Shown in pieces: positions 9,020 to 16,759 of a stretch of DNA of 64,000 nt. The stretch's first letter is position 1; every line of letters starts with the position of its first letter. The position numbers were made by a program, and so were the translations under genes. This stretch comes from Fimbriimonadaceae bacterium (GTDB lineage: Bacteria > Armatimonadota > Fimbriimonadia > Fimbriimonadales > Fimbriimonadaceae), in assembly GCA_026129685.1 (NCBI GenBank), contig JAHCHO010000002.1, positions 1-64,000 of the forward strand, written 5' to 3'. The notes beneath the pieces were generated by a model that was not told the origin of the DNA, searched no databases, and saw only the letters and a program-made list of their open reading frames with translations.

Positions 9020-9214
9020 TCACGATTCGAGGTCGAGGAAGCGCAGCAGTTCGGATCGGGGGATGCGGATCGATCGGCCGATCCGCTTCGCCTTGATCGC
9101 TTTGGCGTCGAGGAGGGCGTAGATCTTGGTCCGTCCGATACGGAGCATGGCGGCGGCTTCCCTCGGCGTGAGGAGCTCGGGGACGTCAGCACGGATGTCG
9201 TTCAGGTCTCTCAT
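9020..9214 (-). CDS. Excisionase-family helix-turn-helix protein
   Basis: A 64-residue protein containing one winged HTH of the MerR/excisionase type: LLTPREAAAMLRIGRTKIYA, then IKAKRIGRSIRIPRSELLRFL. Such proteins bind DNA and, in phages, direct site-specific excision or act as small regulators. It is the last of three leftward genes fed by the repressor-controlled promoter at 10172-10200 and follows its neighbour by 4 bp. No integrase is found, so a current excision role is doubtful. Confidence 0.85.
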   Translation of the reverse strand: MRDLNDIRADVPELLTPREAAAMLRIGRTKIYALLDAKAIKAKRIGRSIRIPRSELLRFLDLES

Positions 9215-9218
9215 GGGG

Positions 9219-9644
9219 TCACTCCGGCAAGGAGGGGGCAGGACGCGCGATGATCGGGTCGTCGTTCGCGTCCACGGTTCGAAGGTTGGGTGGGGGAAGC
9301 CGGTGGGCGGAGGTTTGTCGTTCGACGAGGGCGAGGGACTCGAAGCCGTTCGCCTCTCGCTGGAGGCGGACGATCTCGCGGTCGAGGCGGGTGCGCTGGG
9401 CCATCAGCTCCCGGACGCGGGCGCGGCGGGCGAGCGCCTGCTCGCCATAGGTCACGGCGCCGAACGGCGGGGCAGGGCGCCCGGTCCCCACGGGGTCTTC
9501 GGTTTCGGCGCGAGCGCGGGAGGATGCCCCCCAGGGGCGGGGCGGGGCGTTCCGAAGGTCCTCGTCGGGAAGAGGCGGGGCGTCCGGGCGATCGTCGTCT
9601 CGCACGGAGGGCCAACTTGGGCGGAACGGCCGGAAGGGGTTCAC
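9219..9644 (-). CDS. Hypothetical phage-like protein
   Basis: A 141-residue protein with a Pro/Arg-rich, probably disordered first half and a predicted helical segment (ALARRARVRELMAQRTRLDR and following) in the second. No family is recognised. The GTG at 9644 is chosen because it overlaps the upstream stop in a GTGA junction. It sits between a hypothetical gene and the excisionase-like gene in the leftward operon. Confidence 0.65.
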   Translation of the reverse strand: MNPFRPFRPSWPSVRDDDRPDAPPLPDEDLRNAPPRPWGASSRARAETEDPVGTGRPAPPFGAVTYGEQALARRARVRELMAQRTRLDREIVRLQREANGFESLALVERQTSAHRLPPPNLRTVDANDDPIIARPAPSLPE

Positions 9645-10144
9645 GCGGGCACTCCGTGGCGTTTGCGGTCCCGGGCGATCACCTCGCGGGTCCAGAGTTC
9701 GGCGGGAGCCGGGTCCAGCCCCTCGAAGACCCGCGAGGCGCACTTGCCGTCCCATTCCCGGCGCACGAGGGCGCGGATCTGGGTGCGGGCGTGCCTCAGG
9801 ATTTGCGCGGAGTAGCCCCGTTCCTGGTAGTAGTCCAGCACGGGGGAGACGCGGAGGGGGACCCCGGTGCGGGCGCAGACGATGTGGGCGTTGTCGCGCG
9901 CGTCGGTGACGTCGCCCTCCCACAGGTTGCGGGTCACGATTTCGCGCCCGTTGGCGAGCCTCACGACGAACTCGCGGCCGCCGTGGCCGCGTTCGACGAA
10001 GCGAGCGCCGCAGCCGGTCGGCTCGGGCTCCACGGTGAACCAATGGCCTTGGTAGACGACCTCGACGTCCTGGACCAGGACGGTCGGCGCCGGCACGGGT
10101 CGCGGCGCGTTCGGAGGAGCGGGATCTCGGGTGAGTGCGTTCAT
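9641..10144 (-). CDS. Hypothetical phage-like protein
   Basis: A 167-residue protein, first gene of the leftward prophage operon. After a Pro-rich start it has a beta-rich part (VEVVYQGHWFTVEPEPTGCG and VVRLANGREIVTRNLW), then a helical C-terminus (DYYQERGYSAQILRHARTQI). No family is recognised. It starts 28 bp downstream of the -10 box of a good minus-strand promoter that overlaps a repressor half-site, so it is likely switched by the S24 repressor. Confidence 0.65.
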   Translation of the reverse strand: MNALTRDPAPPNAPRPVPAPTVLVQDVEVVYQGHWFTVEPEPTGCGARFVERGHGGREFVVRLANGREIVTRNLWEGDVTDARDNAHIVCARTGVPLRVSPVLDYYQERGYSAQILRHARTQIRALVRREWDGKCASRVFEGLDPAPAELWTREVIARDRKRHGVPA

Positions 10145-10171
10145 GGTCGGGCCCTCTCGCGGGGCGATCCA

Positions 10172-10211
10172 AGTGTATCACGCCGTGTCCCAATTGTCAA
10201 TAATGTGTCCC
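10172..10211 (-). promoter_or_regulatory. Leftward sigma70-type promoter with repressor half-sites
   Basis: On the minus strand there is TTGACA (10200-10195), a 17-base spacer, then TACACT (10177-10172), upstream of the gene at 9641-10144. The spacer contains GGGACAC, and AATGTGTCCC lies at 10202-10211. The latter is the exact reverse complement of GGGACACATT at 10944-10953 in the other promoter region, suggesting that one repressor controls both. Confidence 0.6.
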
Positions 10212-10236
10212 TAATTTGTCCTGACTCCGACCAGGA

Positions 10237-10908
10237 TCAGGGCCCGATGCCGCCGTCGTCCCACTCGATGGTTCCGCGCCCGCGACCGTAGTTGCGGAGG
10301 ACGGCGACGATGTAGCCCACGACGCAGCTCTCCTTGGGGACCACGCGATGCTCCTTGTTGACGGCCTGGAGGACGTGGTCGCCGTGTTTGTCGCGCAGGA
10401 GGGTTTTGACGGTCACCTCGCCGTCCTCGGTGCGCGCGACGACGATGCGTCCGGTCCGGGGCGAAGGGTCGAGTTCGACGACGACGAGGTCGCCGTCGTG
10501 GAGCCGGGGGGACATCGAGTCGCCCCTGATGGTCGCCACGACCCGTTCGGGGGAGCGCGGGGTGGTGCCGAGGAAGCTGGGAACCTCGATCCAGTCCTCG
10601 GCGCCTTGGGGCTCGTCCCAATCGCCGTTGGCGGGGAGGGCGGGCCAAAGGGGCAGGCGGATTTCGGGGAGATAGGCGGCGTTGCGGGGCGGTCCGAGCG
10701 GCTCGGGTTCCCGTTTGGGGAGCTTCGCGAGCATGGCGTCCCACACGGATTCGTCGCGGGGCGCGGAGGCCCCGCTGATCCAGTTGTGGACGGTCTGGCG
10801 GGAGACGCCGAGCTGGCGCCCGAGCCAGGCGAGCGACTTGTTGTGTTTGGCGAGCAGACGCTCGACGTCTTCGGCGCGCGGGTCGCGGACAGGCACGATC
10901 CTCATCAT
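10237..10908 (-). CDS. Phage-type repressor with HTH and S24 (LexA-like) peptidase domain
   Basis: This 223-residue protein resembles CI/C2-type lysogeny repressors. The N-terminus carries an HTH (AWLGRQLGVSRQTVHNWISG). The C-terminus is an S24 peptidase fold with the nucleophile region RGDSMSPRLHDGDLVVV and the catalytic Lys in VTVKTLLRD. No classical Ala-Gly cleavage site is obvious, so self-cleavage is uncertain. The start is the ATGATG pair at 10908/10905; the listed upstream ATG lies in the operator region. It is divergent from the rightward genes at 11.1 kb, with shared operators between. Confidence 0.88.
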   Translation of the reverse strand: MMRIVPVRDPRAEDVERLLAKHNKSLAWLGRQLGVSRQTVHNWISGASAPRDESVWDAMLAKLPKREPEPLGPPRNAAYLPEIRLPLWPALPANGDWDEPQGAEDWIEVPSFLGTTPRSPERVVATIRGDSMSPRLHDGDLVVVELDPSPRTGRIVVARTEDGEVTVKTLLRDKHGDHVLQAVNKEHRVVPKESCVVGYIVAVLRNYGRGRGTIEWDDGGIGP

Positions 10909-10920
10909 ACAGACTTCAGA

Positions 10921-10968
10921 ATAGCACGAAATTTGACATAAGTGGGACACATTGTGCTATGATGTCCC
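10921..10968 (+). promoter_or_regulatory. Rightward promoter and operator dyads
   Basis: TTGACA at 10933-10938 and TATGAT at 10958-10963 (19-base spacer, slightly long) form a plausible rightward promoter. Two dyads overlap it: ATAGCAC (10921-10927) with GTGCTAT (10954-10960), and GGGACA (10944-10949) with TGTCCC (10963-10968). These are the likely operators of the adjacent S24 repressor. Confidence 0.6.
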
Positions 10969-11109
10969 AACGAGCGACAAAACCGACGACCGGGGCGCAG
11001 GCGTCGACCGAACCGCAGGCTCGGGCGAGAGACGGTCTGGGCGCGGCGTTGGCGTCCGGTCTTTCCGGCGATCGGCCTTTCGCTCAGATTTGGAGGTTGG
11101 TGATCCCCC

Positions 11110-11952
11110 ATGGCGTTGCATCAGGACAAGCGAGGCGTTTTCATTCACGCGGCGAACGGCCAACTGAGCCGGGGACGACGGGAGGCGCGCGAGGCGTTTC
11201 GGGCGGTCGACGGCGTCTTGGTCTCGTTGTCGCTGCACCGGTCGGAGTGGAACGGGCGGGAGCGGACGGAGTTGTGGATCGAGCTGTTGGACGGCGAGGA
11301 TCGGTATCTGGTGACGAGCCGGCATCCGACGACGTTCAGCTATATGTTCGCGCGACACCTCCGGGCGCTCAAGGCGGGCGATCGGGTGCGGTTGGACGTT
11401 TGGCTCGTCGAGGGTCAGGAGAGGGTGACGGGGGCGAAGGTTTCGACGCTGGGGGCGGACGGGGACTGGGTTCCGGTGCCGAACGAGGCGAAGCACCCGG
11501 CGCCGCCGACGCGGGAGGAGCGCCTACGGGCGGCGAACGTCTGGATCCTCGACCACGTCGCGTTCCGACCTACGGAGACCTCGGCGTCGCCGGAGGACGC
11601 GATCGCGGGGGAGATCGCGCTGTACGGGTACGCGTTCCGACGTCCGTTGCCGGAGGCGCTCCGGGATCCTTTGGGGCCGGAGCGGGTGTCGCTGTACCGG
11701 CGGGAGGCGACGCGGTTGGGAGGTTGGGATCCGCTCGTGTTCGGGCGGACGGTCGCGGCGCGCCTCGGGGAGCCGACGCCGACCAGCCTCGAGACGACGC
11801 CGCGCAAGTTGGCGGCGTTGGCGCTTTCGGTCATGGCGGCGAGCGATCGGGAGGGCTTCGATCGCGACGCGCTGGTCGCGGACTACGAGGCGATGGCGCG
11901 CGAGGTTCCGACGGCGGTGCTCGACGAATACGACCCGTTCGAGGGGGAGTGA
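11110..11952 (+). CDS. Hypothetical protein of the phage-like module
   Basis: A 280-residue protein, first of three rightward genes after the repressor operator. The first ~110 residues look like an OB-fold or other beta-barrel (LSLHRSEWNGRERTELWIEL, then FARHLRALKAGDRVRLDVWL), as in single-strand DNA-binding proteins, but this is only an impression. The rest is helical and ends acidic (YDPFEGE), another trait of SSB-like proteins. A GGAGG motif lies 14 bases before the ATG. Its last bases overlap the next start. Confidence 0.65.
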   Translation: MALHQDKRGVFIHAANGQLSRGRREAREAFRAVDGVLVSLSLHRSEWNGRERTELWIELLDGEDRYLVTSRHPTTFSYMFARHLRALKAGDRVRLDVWLVEGQERVTGAKVSTLGADGDWVPVPNEAKHPAPPTREERLRAANVWILDHVAFRPTETSASPEDAIAGEIALYGYAFRRPLPEALRDPLGPERVSLYRREATRLGGWDPLVFGRTVAARLGEPTPTSLETTPRKLAALALSVMAASDREGFDRDALVADYEAMAREVPTAVLDEYDPFEGE

Positions 11953-12158
11953 GGGCGGTGCGGGCGAGCCGGATCGAGGCGGAAGCGCGGACGGCGACGG
12001 TCGTGCGGCACGGGCGGCGCTACGAGTTGCGGCGCGTCGGGGACACGGTCCAAGTGCGGGAGGAGGGGTACCGGTCGTTCGTCACGTTCCGAGATCGGGG
12101 GGTGGCGCGGCGGCTCTGGGAGTCGGCGTCGGAGGAGGCGGGAGGGCCGAGTTGGTGA
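11949..12158 (+). CDS. Small hypothetical protein
   Basis: A 69-residue basic, beta-rich protein (VVRHGRRYELRRVGDTVQVR) with no recognised family. The GTG at 11949 forms a GTGA overlap with the preceding stop; a second in-frame GTG at 11958 is also possible. It belongs to the rightward phage-like operon. Confidence 0.5.
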   Translation: MRAVRASRIEAEARTATVVRHGRRYELRRVGDTVQVREEGYRSFVTFRDRGVARRLWESASEEAGGPSW

Positions 12159-12209
12159 CGCGCCGCACGCGACCCCGGCGGGCAAACCGGACGGAGGTCG
12201 GGTAACCCC

Positions 12210-12689
12210 ATGGACGGGACCGAGTACACGGAGCGGCGTCCGGGTCCGGGGCATCCGGAGCGGTGGAGCTACCACTGGTGGCGGATGGACGCGCGGGAGG
12301 GCTTGTACCAGGCGTGCCGGACGTGGGGGTTCGTGGTGCGGTGGCGGCGCTCCGCTCGCTCGCGGGGGGCGGTGTGGCCGACGTGCCATCGGGAGAACGA
12401 CGAGGTCTGGGTGGAGGTGGACGGGCGTCGGACGCGGGTGATGGCGAAGTATCTGCCGAGCGGGTCGACGAAGGCGCGGGAACCGCTCCCGGCGATCGCC
12501 TACGCGTACCTGGACGTCGAGCGGCTGGTGATCGAGGTGGCGGGGGAGGAGGCGGCGGTCGTGTTGCGGCGGTGTTTGGCGCGGCAGTTCGCGGACGGCT
12601 CGGGGCGGGCGGTGCGGGCGGAAGATCCGGAATGGGTCAAGGCGCTCGTGTGGGAGTTCGTGCGGCGGGGGACGCGGCGGTTCGCGTAG
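12210..12689 (+). CDS. Hypothetical protein
   Basis: A 159-residue protein rich in Trp and Arg (ERWSYHWWRMDAREGLYQAC), followed by a beta-rich middle and a helical end (LVWEFVRRGTRRFA). No family is recognised. It lies 51 bp downstream of the preceding small gene on the same strand and closes the rightward phage-like unit before the fucosidase gene. Codon use is as G+C-rich as its neighbours. Confidence 0.55.
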   Translation: MDGTEYTERRPGPGHPERWSYHWWRMDAREGLYQACRTWGFVVRWRRSARSRGAVWPTCHRENDEVWVEVDGRRTRVMAKYLPSGSTKAREPLPAIAYAYLDVERLVIEVAGEEAAVVLRRCLARQFADGSGRAVRAEDPEWVKALVWEFVRRGTRRFA

Positions 12690-12844
12690 GTCCGGAGGAC
12701 GCGGGCAAGGGAGCGCGTCGGTCGGGGACCACGGGTCGAGGGGTGCGTGGGGGACGGGGCGGTGGCGGGAAATCGGGGACCCGACGCGGGCGGACACGAG
12801 GTCCGTGATCACGCGCCTCCCGAGCTTCGGGGTAGTTTTGCGGC

Positions 12845-14563
12845 ATGATCCCTCTCCTTGCGATCGCGCTTCTTGGCGCCCAATCTCTGCAAGCCGGTCC
12901 CGACCCCTATGCCAACGAAACGCCCGCCCAACGTGATTCGCGTATGGCGTGGTTTCGGGAGGCGCGCTTCGGCATGTTCGTTCACTGGGGCGTGTACTCG
13001 GTGCCGGCCGGGGTGTACGACGGCAAGCCGATCGACGGGATCGGAGAGTGGATCATGCATCAGGGGAGGATTCCGGTCGATCGCTACCGCGCATACGCCA
13101 AGGAGTTCAACCCGGTCCGGTACGACGCGGACCGGTGGGTTCGGATCGCCAAGGACGCCGGCATGAAGTACATCGTGATCACGTCCAAGCACCATGACGG
13201 CTTCGCGATGTTCGACTCCAAGGCCTCGGACTGGAACATCGTGAAGGCGACGCCGTTCGGGCGCGACCCGCTGGCCGAGCTCGCCAGGGCGTGCAAGAAG
13301 CACGGCATGCGGCTGGGTTTCTACTACAGCCAGGCGCAGGACTGGAACAACGGCGGTTCGGCGGCGGGCGGGCACTGGGACCCGAAGCAGGACCGAGACA
13401 TGACCGAGTACATCGAGAGAGTCGCGGTGCCGCAGGTGAGGGAGATTCTCACGAAGTACGGCAAGATCTCGGTGCTTTGGTGGGACACGCCGGTCGAGAT
13501 GACCAAGGAGCGGGCCGACCTGCTGTTGCCGCTGCTCCGGCTCCAGCCCGGCATCGTCCACAACAACCGCCTCGGCGGCGGGTATCGCGGCGACACGGAG
13601 ACTCCGGAGCAGTTCGTCCCGGCGACCGGGTACCCGGGACGCGATTGGGAGACCTGCATGACGATGAACGACACGTGGGGCTACAAGAGCACCGACCACC
13701 ACTGGAAGTCGAGCGAAAGCCTGATCCGTACCCTGGTGGACGTTGCCAGCAAGGGCGGCAACTTCCTGCTGAACGTCGGGCCGACGTCGTTGGGCGAGAT
13801 TCCGGGGCCGTCGGTCGAGCGCCTGGCGGCGGTCGGGGCCTGGATGAGGAAGAACGGCGCGGCGATCTACGGGACTTCGGCGAGCCCGTTCAAGAAGCTC
13901 GCCTGGGGGCGCTGTACGAGGAAGTCGGTGAAGGGCGGCGCGACCCTCTATCTGCACGTGTTCGACTGGCCGAAGGACGGCAAGCTGGTGGTGCCGGGAT
14001 TGAGGAGCCCGGTGGGTTCCGCTTCGCTCTTGGTGGGCGGGAAGAAGCTCGCTTGGAGTCGCACGCCCGGGGTGGTGGAGATCGCGGTGCCGACCAAGGC
14101 TCCGGACGCAGTCTCGACGACGGTGAGACTCGCGCTGAAGGGGGCGGTGCTCGTCGAAGAGTCTCCGCTCGTTCTCAAGCTCGGGTCCTCGCTCGCGCTC
14201 GAGCCCGACGAGGCGACCCTGCACGGCGAGCTTCAGTCCGAGGAGCGCGGCGGGAAGCCCAACCTCGGCTATTGGACGGACCCGAAGGACTACTCCGAAT
14301 GGACGTTTACGGCGGAAGCGTCCGGGATGGTTCGCCTGACGACGGAGATCGCCACCCCCGCCTCCGCCGCCTTCACCGTCACGCTGGGCGGGCAGACCGT
14401 CCGGTTCGCGTCGCCCGAAACCGGCTCGTACGAGTCCTATCGCACGGTGGCTCTGGGAACGTATCCGGTCGTAGCGGGGAAGAACACGCTCGTGGTCCGG
14501 CCGATCGCGGAGGGTTGGCGGCCCATGAACCTGCGGGCGATCCACGTGAACGCCGCATCGTAG
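12845..14563 (+). CDS. Secreted alpha-L-fucosidase (GH29)
   Basis: This retaining glycosidase removes alpha-L-fucose from glycans. The 572-residue product has a signal peptide (MIPLLAIALLGAQSLQA) and the GH29 catalytic domain: RFGMFVHWGVYSVPAG, the ITSKHHDGFAMFDSK motif, GFYYSQAQDW, and the nucleophile region ISVLWWDTP, where Asp should be the nucleophile. The strand-end motif GNFLLNVGPTSLGEIP follows. About 150 C-terminal residues form a beta-rich domain of carbohydrate-binding type. It has no obvious partner here and looks like ordinary chromosomal cargo between phage fragments. Confidence 0.95.
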   Translation: MIPLLAIALLGAQSLQAGPDPYANETPAQRDSRMAWFREARFGMFVHWGVYSVPAGVYDGKPIDGIGEWIMHQGRIPVDRYRAYAKEFNPVRYDADRWVRIAKDAGMKYIVITSKHHDGFAMFDSKASDWNIVKATPFGRDPLAELARACKKHGMRLGFYYSQAQDWNNGGSAAGGHWDPKQDRDMTEYIERVAVPQVREILTKYGKISVLWWDTPVEMTKERADLLLPLLRLQPGIVHNNRLGGGYRGDTETPEQFVPATGYPGRDWETCMTMNDTWGYKSTDHHWKSSESLIRTLVDVASKGGNFLLNVGPTSLGEIPGPSVERLAAVGAWMRKNGAAIYGTSASPFKKLAWGRCTRKSVKGGATLYLHVFDWPKDGKLVVPGLRSPVGSASLLVGGKKLAWSRTPGVVEIAVPTKAPDAVSTTVRLALKGAVLVEESPLVLKLGSSLALEPDEATLHGELQSEERGGKPNLGYWTDPKDYSEWTFTAEASGMVRLTTEIATPASAAFTVTLGGQTVRFASPETGSYESYRTVALGTYPVVAGKNTLVVRPIAEGWRPMNLRAIHVNAAS

Positions 14564-14965
14564 CGGGTGGGGAGCGGGGCCCAGCGGGGTCCTCGGGTTT
14601 TCGGCGGTATTCTGCTCGGGTGCAGCGGCGAAGAGGTTCAAGCTCGATCGCCCGGTTGGCCACGATCCGTTTCAAGGCCGCATTCTCGGCCTCAGGTTCC
14701 TTCAGACGACGGACGTCGTCGGTGTCCATCCCGCCGTCCTTGCGCTTCCACGCGCGTGGCCGTTCTCGCTCGCGCCGTGAGCACGGCGAACCTTGCGAGC
14801 CGACTTGCCCGAACCGACCTCGCTCAGGGTCCGCACGATCCGCCCTTCGCCGAATCTCGATTGCTTAACTCCTTCGAGCAGAGTCCAATGCTATCGCCAG
14901 CCCGGACTTCGGGGGGCAGACCAAGACAACTTGCTCAGCTTGCCAGAGTGCCGTCGTGAGGCAGA
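14564..14965. other. Intergenic stretch holding an IS scar
   Basis: About 400 bp with no intact gene. It contains the IS3-type fragment listed separately (14631-14762). The rest shows no repeat, promoter or reading frame that I can support. Confidence 0.6.
14631..14762 (-). pseudogene. IS3-family OrfA remnant
   Basis: The minus strand encodes GRKRKDGGMDTDDVRRLKEP, then EAENAALKRIVANRAIEL. This is the leucine-zipper segment characteristic of IS3-family OrfA (typically YGGM, RRLKELExEN, LKRLVA). Nothing of the HTH part or of OrfB is recognisable, so it is a decayed insertion sequence. Confidence 0.75.
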
Positions 14966-14967
14966 AA

Positions 14968-14998
14968 GAGAGCCGGCCCGCGTTTGCGGGGCCGGCTG
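14968..14998 (-). terminator. Probable intrinsic terminator of the small-peptide cluster
   Basis: A strong hairpin (arms AGCCGGCC and GGCCGGCT, 14971-14997) lies 21 bp beyond the stop of the peptide gene at 15019. On the minus strand it is followed by CTCTTTCTG, a modest U-rich tract. It would end leftward transcription of the three peptide genes. Confidence 0.6.
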
Positions 14999-15018
14999 TT
15001 TGGTCGTGCGTTCGGCTC

Positions 15019-15132
15019 CTACTTGTCGGAGCTGTCGGCGTTGGAGTCCTCGGAGTAGTCTCCGCTGGTCGGGTAGCCGTCGGAATATCCGGCGGCGGTC
15101 TCAGAGGCGCTGGGCTCGATGTCGGTGCACAT
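15019..15132 (-). CDS. Small acidic peptide 1 (37 aa)
   Basis: The 37-residue product begins MCTDIEPSASETAAGYSDGY and is rich in Ser, Asp, Glu and Tyr, with one Cys at position 2. It resembles no family known to me. A strong Shine-Dalgarno site AAAGGAG precedes the ATG at 7-9 bases, which most genes here lack. It is the last of three tandem mini-genes, each with its own ribosome-binding site, ahead of a terminator hairpin. It could be a peptide natural-product precursor or a small structural or regulatory peptide. Confidence 0.6.
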   Translation of the reverse strand: MCTDIEPSASETAAGYSDGYPTSGDYSEDSNADSSDK

Positions 15133-15264
15133 AAGTGATGTTTCTCCTTTCGAATGGCTTGCCGGCTCGCGCCGACATAGAGTAAATGCGGCTGGGCCGG
15201 GTCCGGTTGGAAGATTTTTCGGGATTTGCTTTTTGGCCCCGTCTTTCGGCGGGGCCGGGATTGC

Positions 15265-15405
15265 TCAGAAGCACCAGGGGATGCAGGGGTCGCAGGGGTC
15301 GGGGTCGGTCGGCGGCTCGGGCCAGTAGACGTCCGGGCCGGGCTCGTCGTAGACGGTGCAGTAGGGGCACCGTGCGGTGGCGGAGTGGCAGTTGCCGTTG
15401 CACAT
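15265..15405 (-). CDS. Small Cys-rich peptide 2 (46 aa)
   Basis: The 46-residue product has seven Cys, in the pattern MCNGNC near the start, CPYC in the middle, and CDPC then PWCF at the end. An acidic Pro-rich linker (YDEPGPDVYWPEPPTDPDP) lies between. The spacing suggests metal binding, disulfides, or modification as a RiPP core. A GAGGTG ribosome-binding site precedes the ATG. No modifying enzyme is seen nearby. Between this gene and peptide 1 there is a hairpin of GGCCCCG arms (about 15235-15256). Confidence 0.6.
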   Translation of the reverse strand: MCNGNCHSATARCPYCTVYDEPGPDVYWPEPPTDPDPCDPCIPWCF

Positions 15406-15466
15406 GTTCTTCACCTCGTGCGATGGGGATGCCGGGGCGGCGGAGCCGCCCACGGCGGTGGAGTGC

Positions 15467-15568
15467 TTAGTCGTCCTGGGAACCGGGGTCGGTGCCGCTC
15501 TCGATCGAGATGATGGTCTCGCGATAGCTCCAGTCCTCGTTTCCGGTCGGGATGTTGTCGGTGCTCAT
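15467..15568 (-). CDS. Small acidic peptide 3 (33 aa)
   Basis: The 33-residue product starts MSTDNIPTGNEDWSYRETI and ends in an Asp/Ser/Gly-rich tail. No family is recognised. AAAGGAGG lies just upstream of the ATG, a strong ribosome-binding site like that of peptide 1. The opening (MSTDNIP, compare MCTDIEP) hints that peptides 1 and 3 are relatives. It is the first gene of the mini-cluster. Confidence 0.6.
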   Translation of the reverse strand: MSTDNIPTGNEDWSYRETIISIESGTDPGSQDD

Positions 15569-15677
15569 GAAGGTGAGCCTCCTTTCGTTTGGTGTACGTC
15601 GCTTTCGCGCCGCCAACAAAGAAAGGCGCCCCGCTCCCCTTTGCTTGGAAACCGAGCGCGATTTTTCCAAAAAACCT

Positions 15678-15914
15678 TCAGCGGCCGCGAACCGCCTTCC
15701 AGAACCCCTCCTCCTTGGCGATACCCTTCTTCTCCAGCTCGTTTCCGAGGCTGTAGAGGTACGCCATCGGAATGTCCGTCTGGCGGATTGACGCTTGGAC
15801 CGTCTGACCCGCGGCGTTGCCGAAGCAGGCGTGGCCGCCCTGTCCCCAACCCAGCCTGCGCAATCCGTATGCCCGCAGGGTCTTCACCACTCGATCTCGT
15901 GAAACGCATTTCAT
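15678..15914 (-). CDS. HicA-like protein (possible mRNA-interferase toxin)
   Basis: A 78-residue protein with the layout of the HicA double-stranded-RNA-binding-like fold: an opening helix (RDRVVKTLRAYGLRRLGW), the key His in GGHACFG, then TVQASIRQTDIPMAYLYSLG, matching the HicA 'TVPxH..dIpxGTLrsI' region. HicA toxins cleave mRNA and are held in check by HicB, but no HicB gene lies on either side, so it may be an orphan, a degraded pair, or a non-toxic relative. The start is the ATG before KCVSRDR. Confidence 0.6.
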   Translation of the reverse strand: MKCVSRDRVVKTLRAYGLRRLGWGQGGHACFGNAAGQTVQASIRQTDIPMAYLYSLGNELEKKGIAKEEGFWKAVRGR

Positions 15915-16186
15915 CAAGACTGAAATGCAGGGATGAGCGTATCGGTTGACACTAGGCAAACAATCGTTTGCCCGCATTGGTCTGGCCCCACTTTCCGGTC
16001 CACGCGCAACCTTTGGCCCTTGCGTGTGATGACATGCCAAAGTCCACGCGGAGGGAGGGCGCGGCTCGACCGGAGCGCGTGAGCCGCTCGGTAGCCCATG
16101 TTAGGCGCCACACCCGTCTCAGGGCCTTCCGCAGAGGCTCATCTCGGCCCGTGGTTCCGACCCAATGAAAGAGGTCGGCTCGAGTT

Positions 16187-16759
16187 CTAGTTCCGGGCGG
16201 GTTTGGGACGGCGGCGACGGAGGAGCCAGGCGGCGAGGGCGAGGCCGGCGAGGGCGCCGGCGAGGTCGATGGCGAGGTCGAGGGGCTGGCCGGTACGGCC
16301 GGGGGTGCGGAGTTGGCGGCCTTCGTCCACGAGGGCGTGCCCCATGGCCCAGGCGAGGGCCCAGGCGCCCGGTTGGGCGAGGCGAGGGACGCGGCGCAGG
16401 CCGAGGAAGGCGGTCCCGGCCATGGCGCCGTAGAAGGCGACGTGGACGGACTTGCGGAAGGCGTGAACAATCTGGCGGACGTCCTCGGGGGACAGGCCCC
16501 GGGCGAGGAGCCAATCGCGCATGGGGGAACTGGAGCCGGCGGACCCGCTGAAGACGGCGATGGAAAGGCCGAGCAGGAGGGGCGGGAGGAGGAGGCGGGT
16601 GCGGGAGCGGACGAGGGTGAGGGCGCAGAGGAGTCCGCCGCCGAGGCCGAAGGCGAGGAGGGCGAGGGTGCCATCGGCGGCTTCGGAGGCGAGGAGGCAA
16701 CCGAGGAAGGCGACCGCGTAGGCCAGGAGGATGGAGAGGAGGTTCGAGGAGCGGGCCAT
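16187..16759 (-). CDS. VanZ-like membrane protein
   Basis: A 190-residue polytopic protein with about five hydrophobic segments. It has the VanZ-family pattern: KSVHVAFYGAMAGTAFLGLR (the 'K..H...Y..L' helix), then WALAWAMGHALVDEGRQLRT and GQPLDLAIDLAGALAGL, matching the conserved E-x-x-Q and D-x-x-x-N/D-x-x-G features. VanZ relatives are associated with resistance to glycopeptides, but most members, likely including this one, have unknown roles. The gene stands alone. Confidence 0.85.
   Translation of the reverse strand: MARSSNLLSILLAYAVAFLGCLLASEAADGTLALLAFGLGGGLLCALTLVRSRTRLLLPPLLLGLSIAVFSGSAGSSSPMRDWLLARGLSPEDVRQIVHAFRKSVHVAFYGAMAGTAFLGLRRVPRLAQPGAWALAWAMGHALVDEGRQLRTPGRTGQPLDLAIDLAGALAGLALAAWLLRRRRPKPARN

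Noticed and set aside
9020-12689. Complete inducible prophage
   Set aside because: Repressor and excisionase-like genes are present but no integrase, replication or structural genes adjoin them, and the packaging genes 6 kb away are separated by unrelated cargo.
12809-14641. 610-codon open frame on the minus strand
   Set aside because: Antisense shadow of the GH29 fucosidase; Arg/Pro-rich with no domain.
15235-15256. GGCCCCG/CGGGGCC hairpin as a terminator between peptide genes 1 and 2
   Set aside because: On the minus strand the hairpin is followed by A residues, not U; the T-run lies on the wrong side.
15914-16186. Possible coding fragment upstream of the HicA-like gene on the minus strand
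   Set aside because: Frames such as LWHVITRKGQRLRVDRK are short, lack a start signal and match no family I know.
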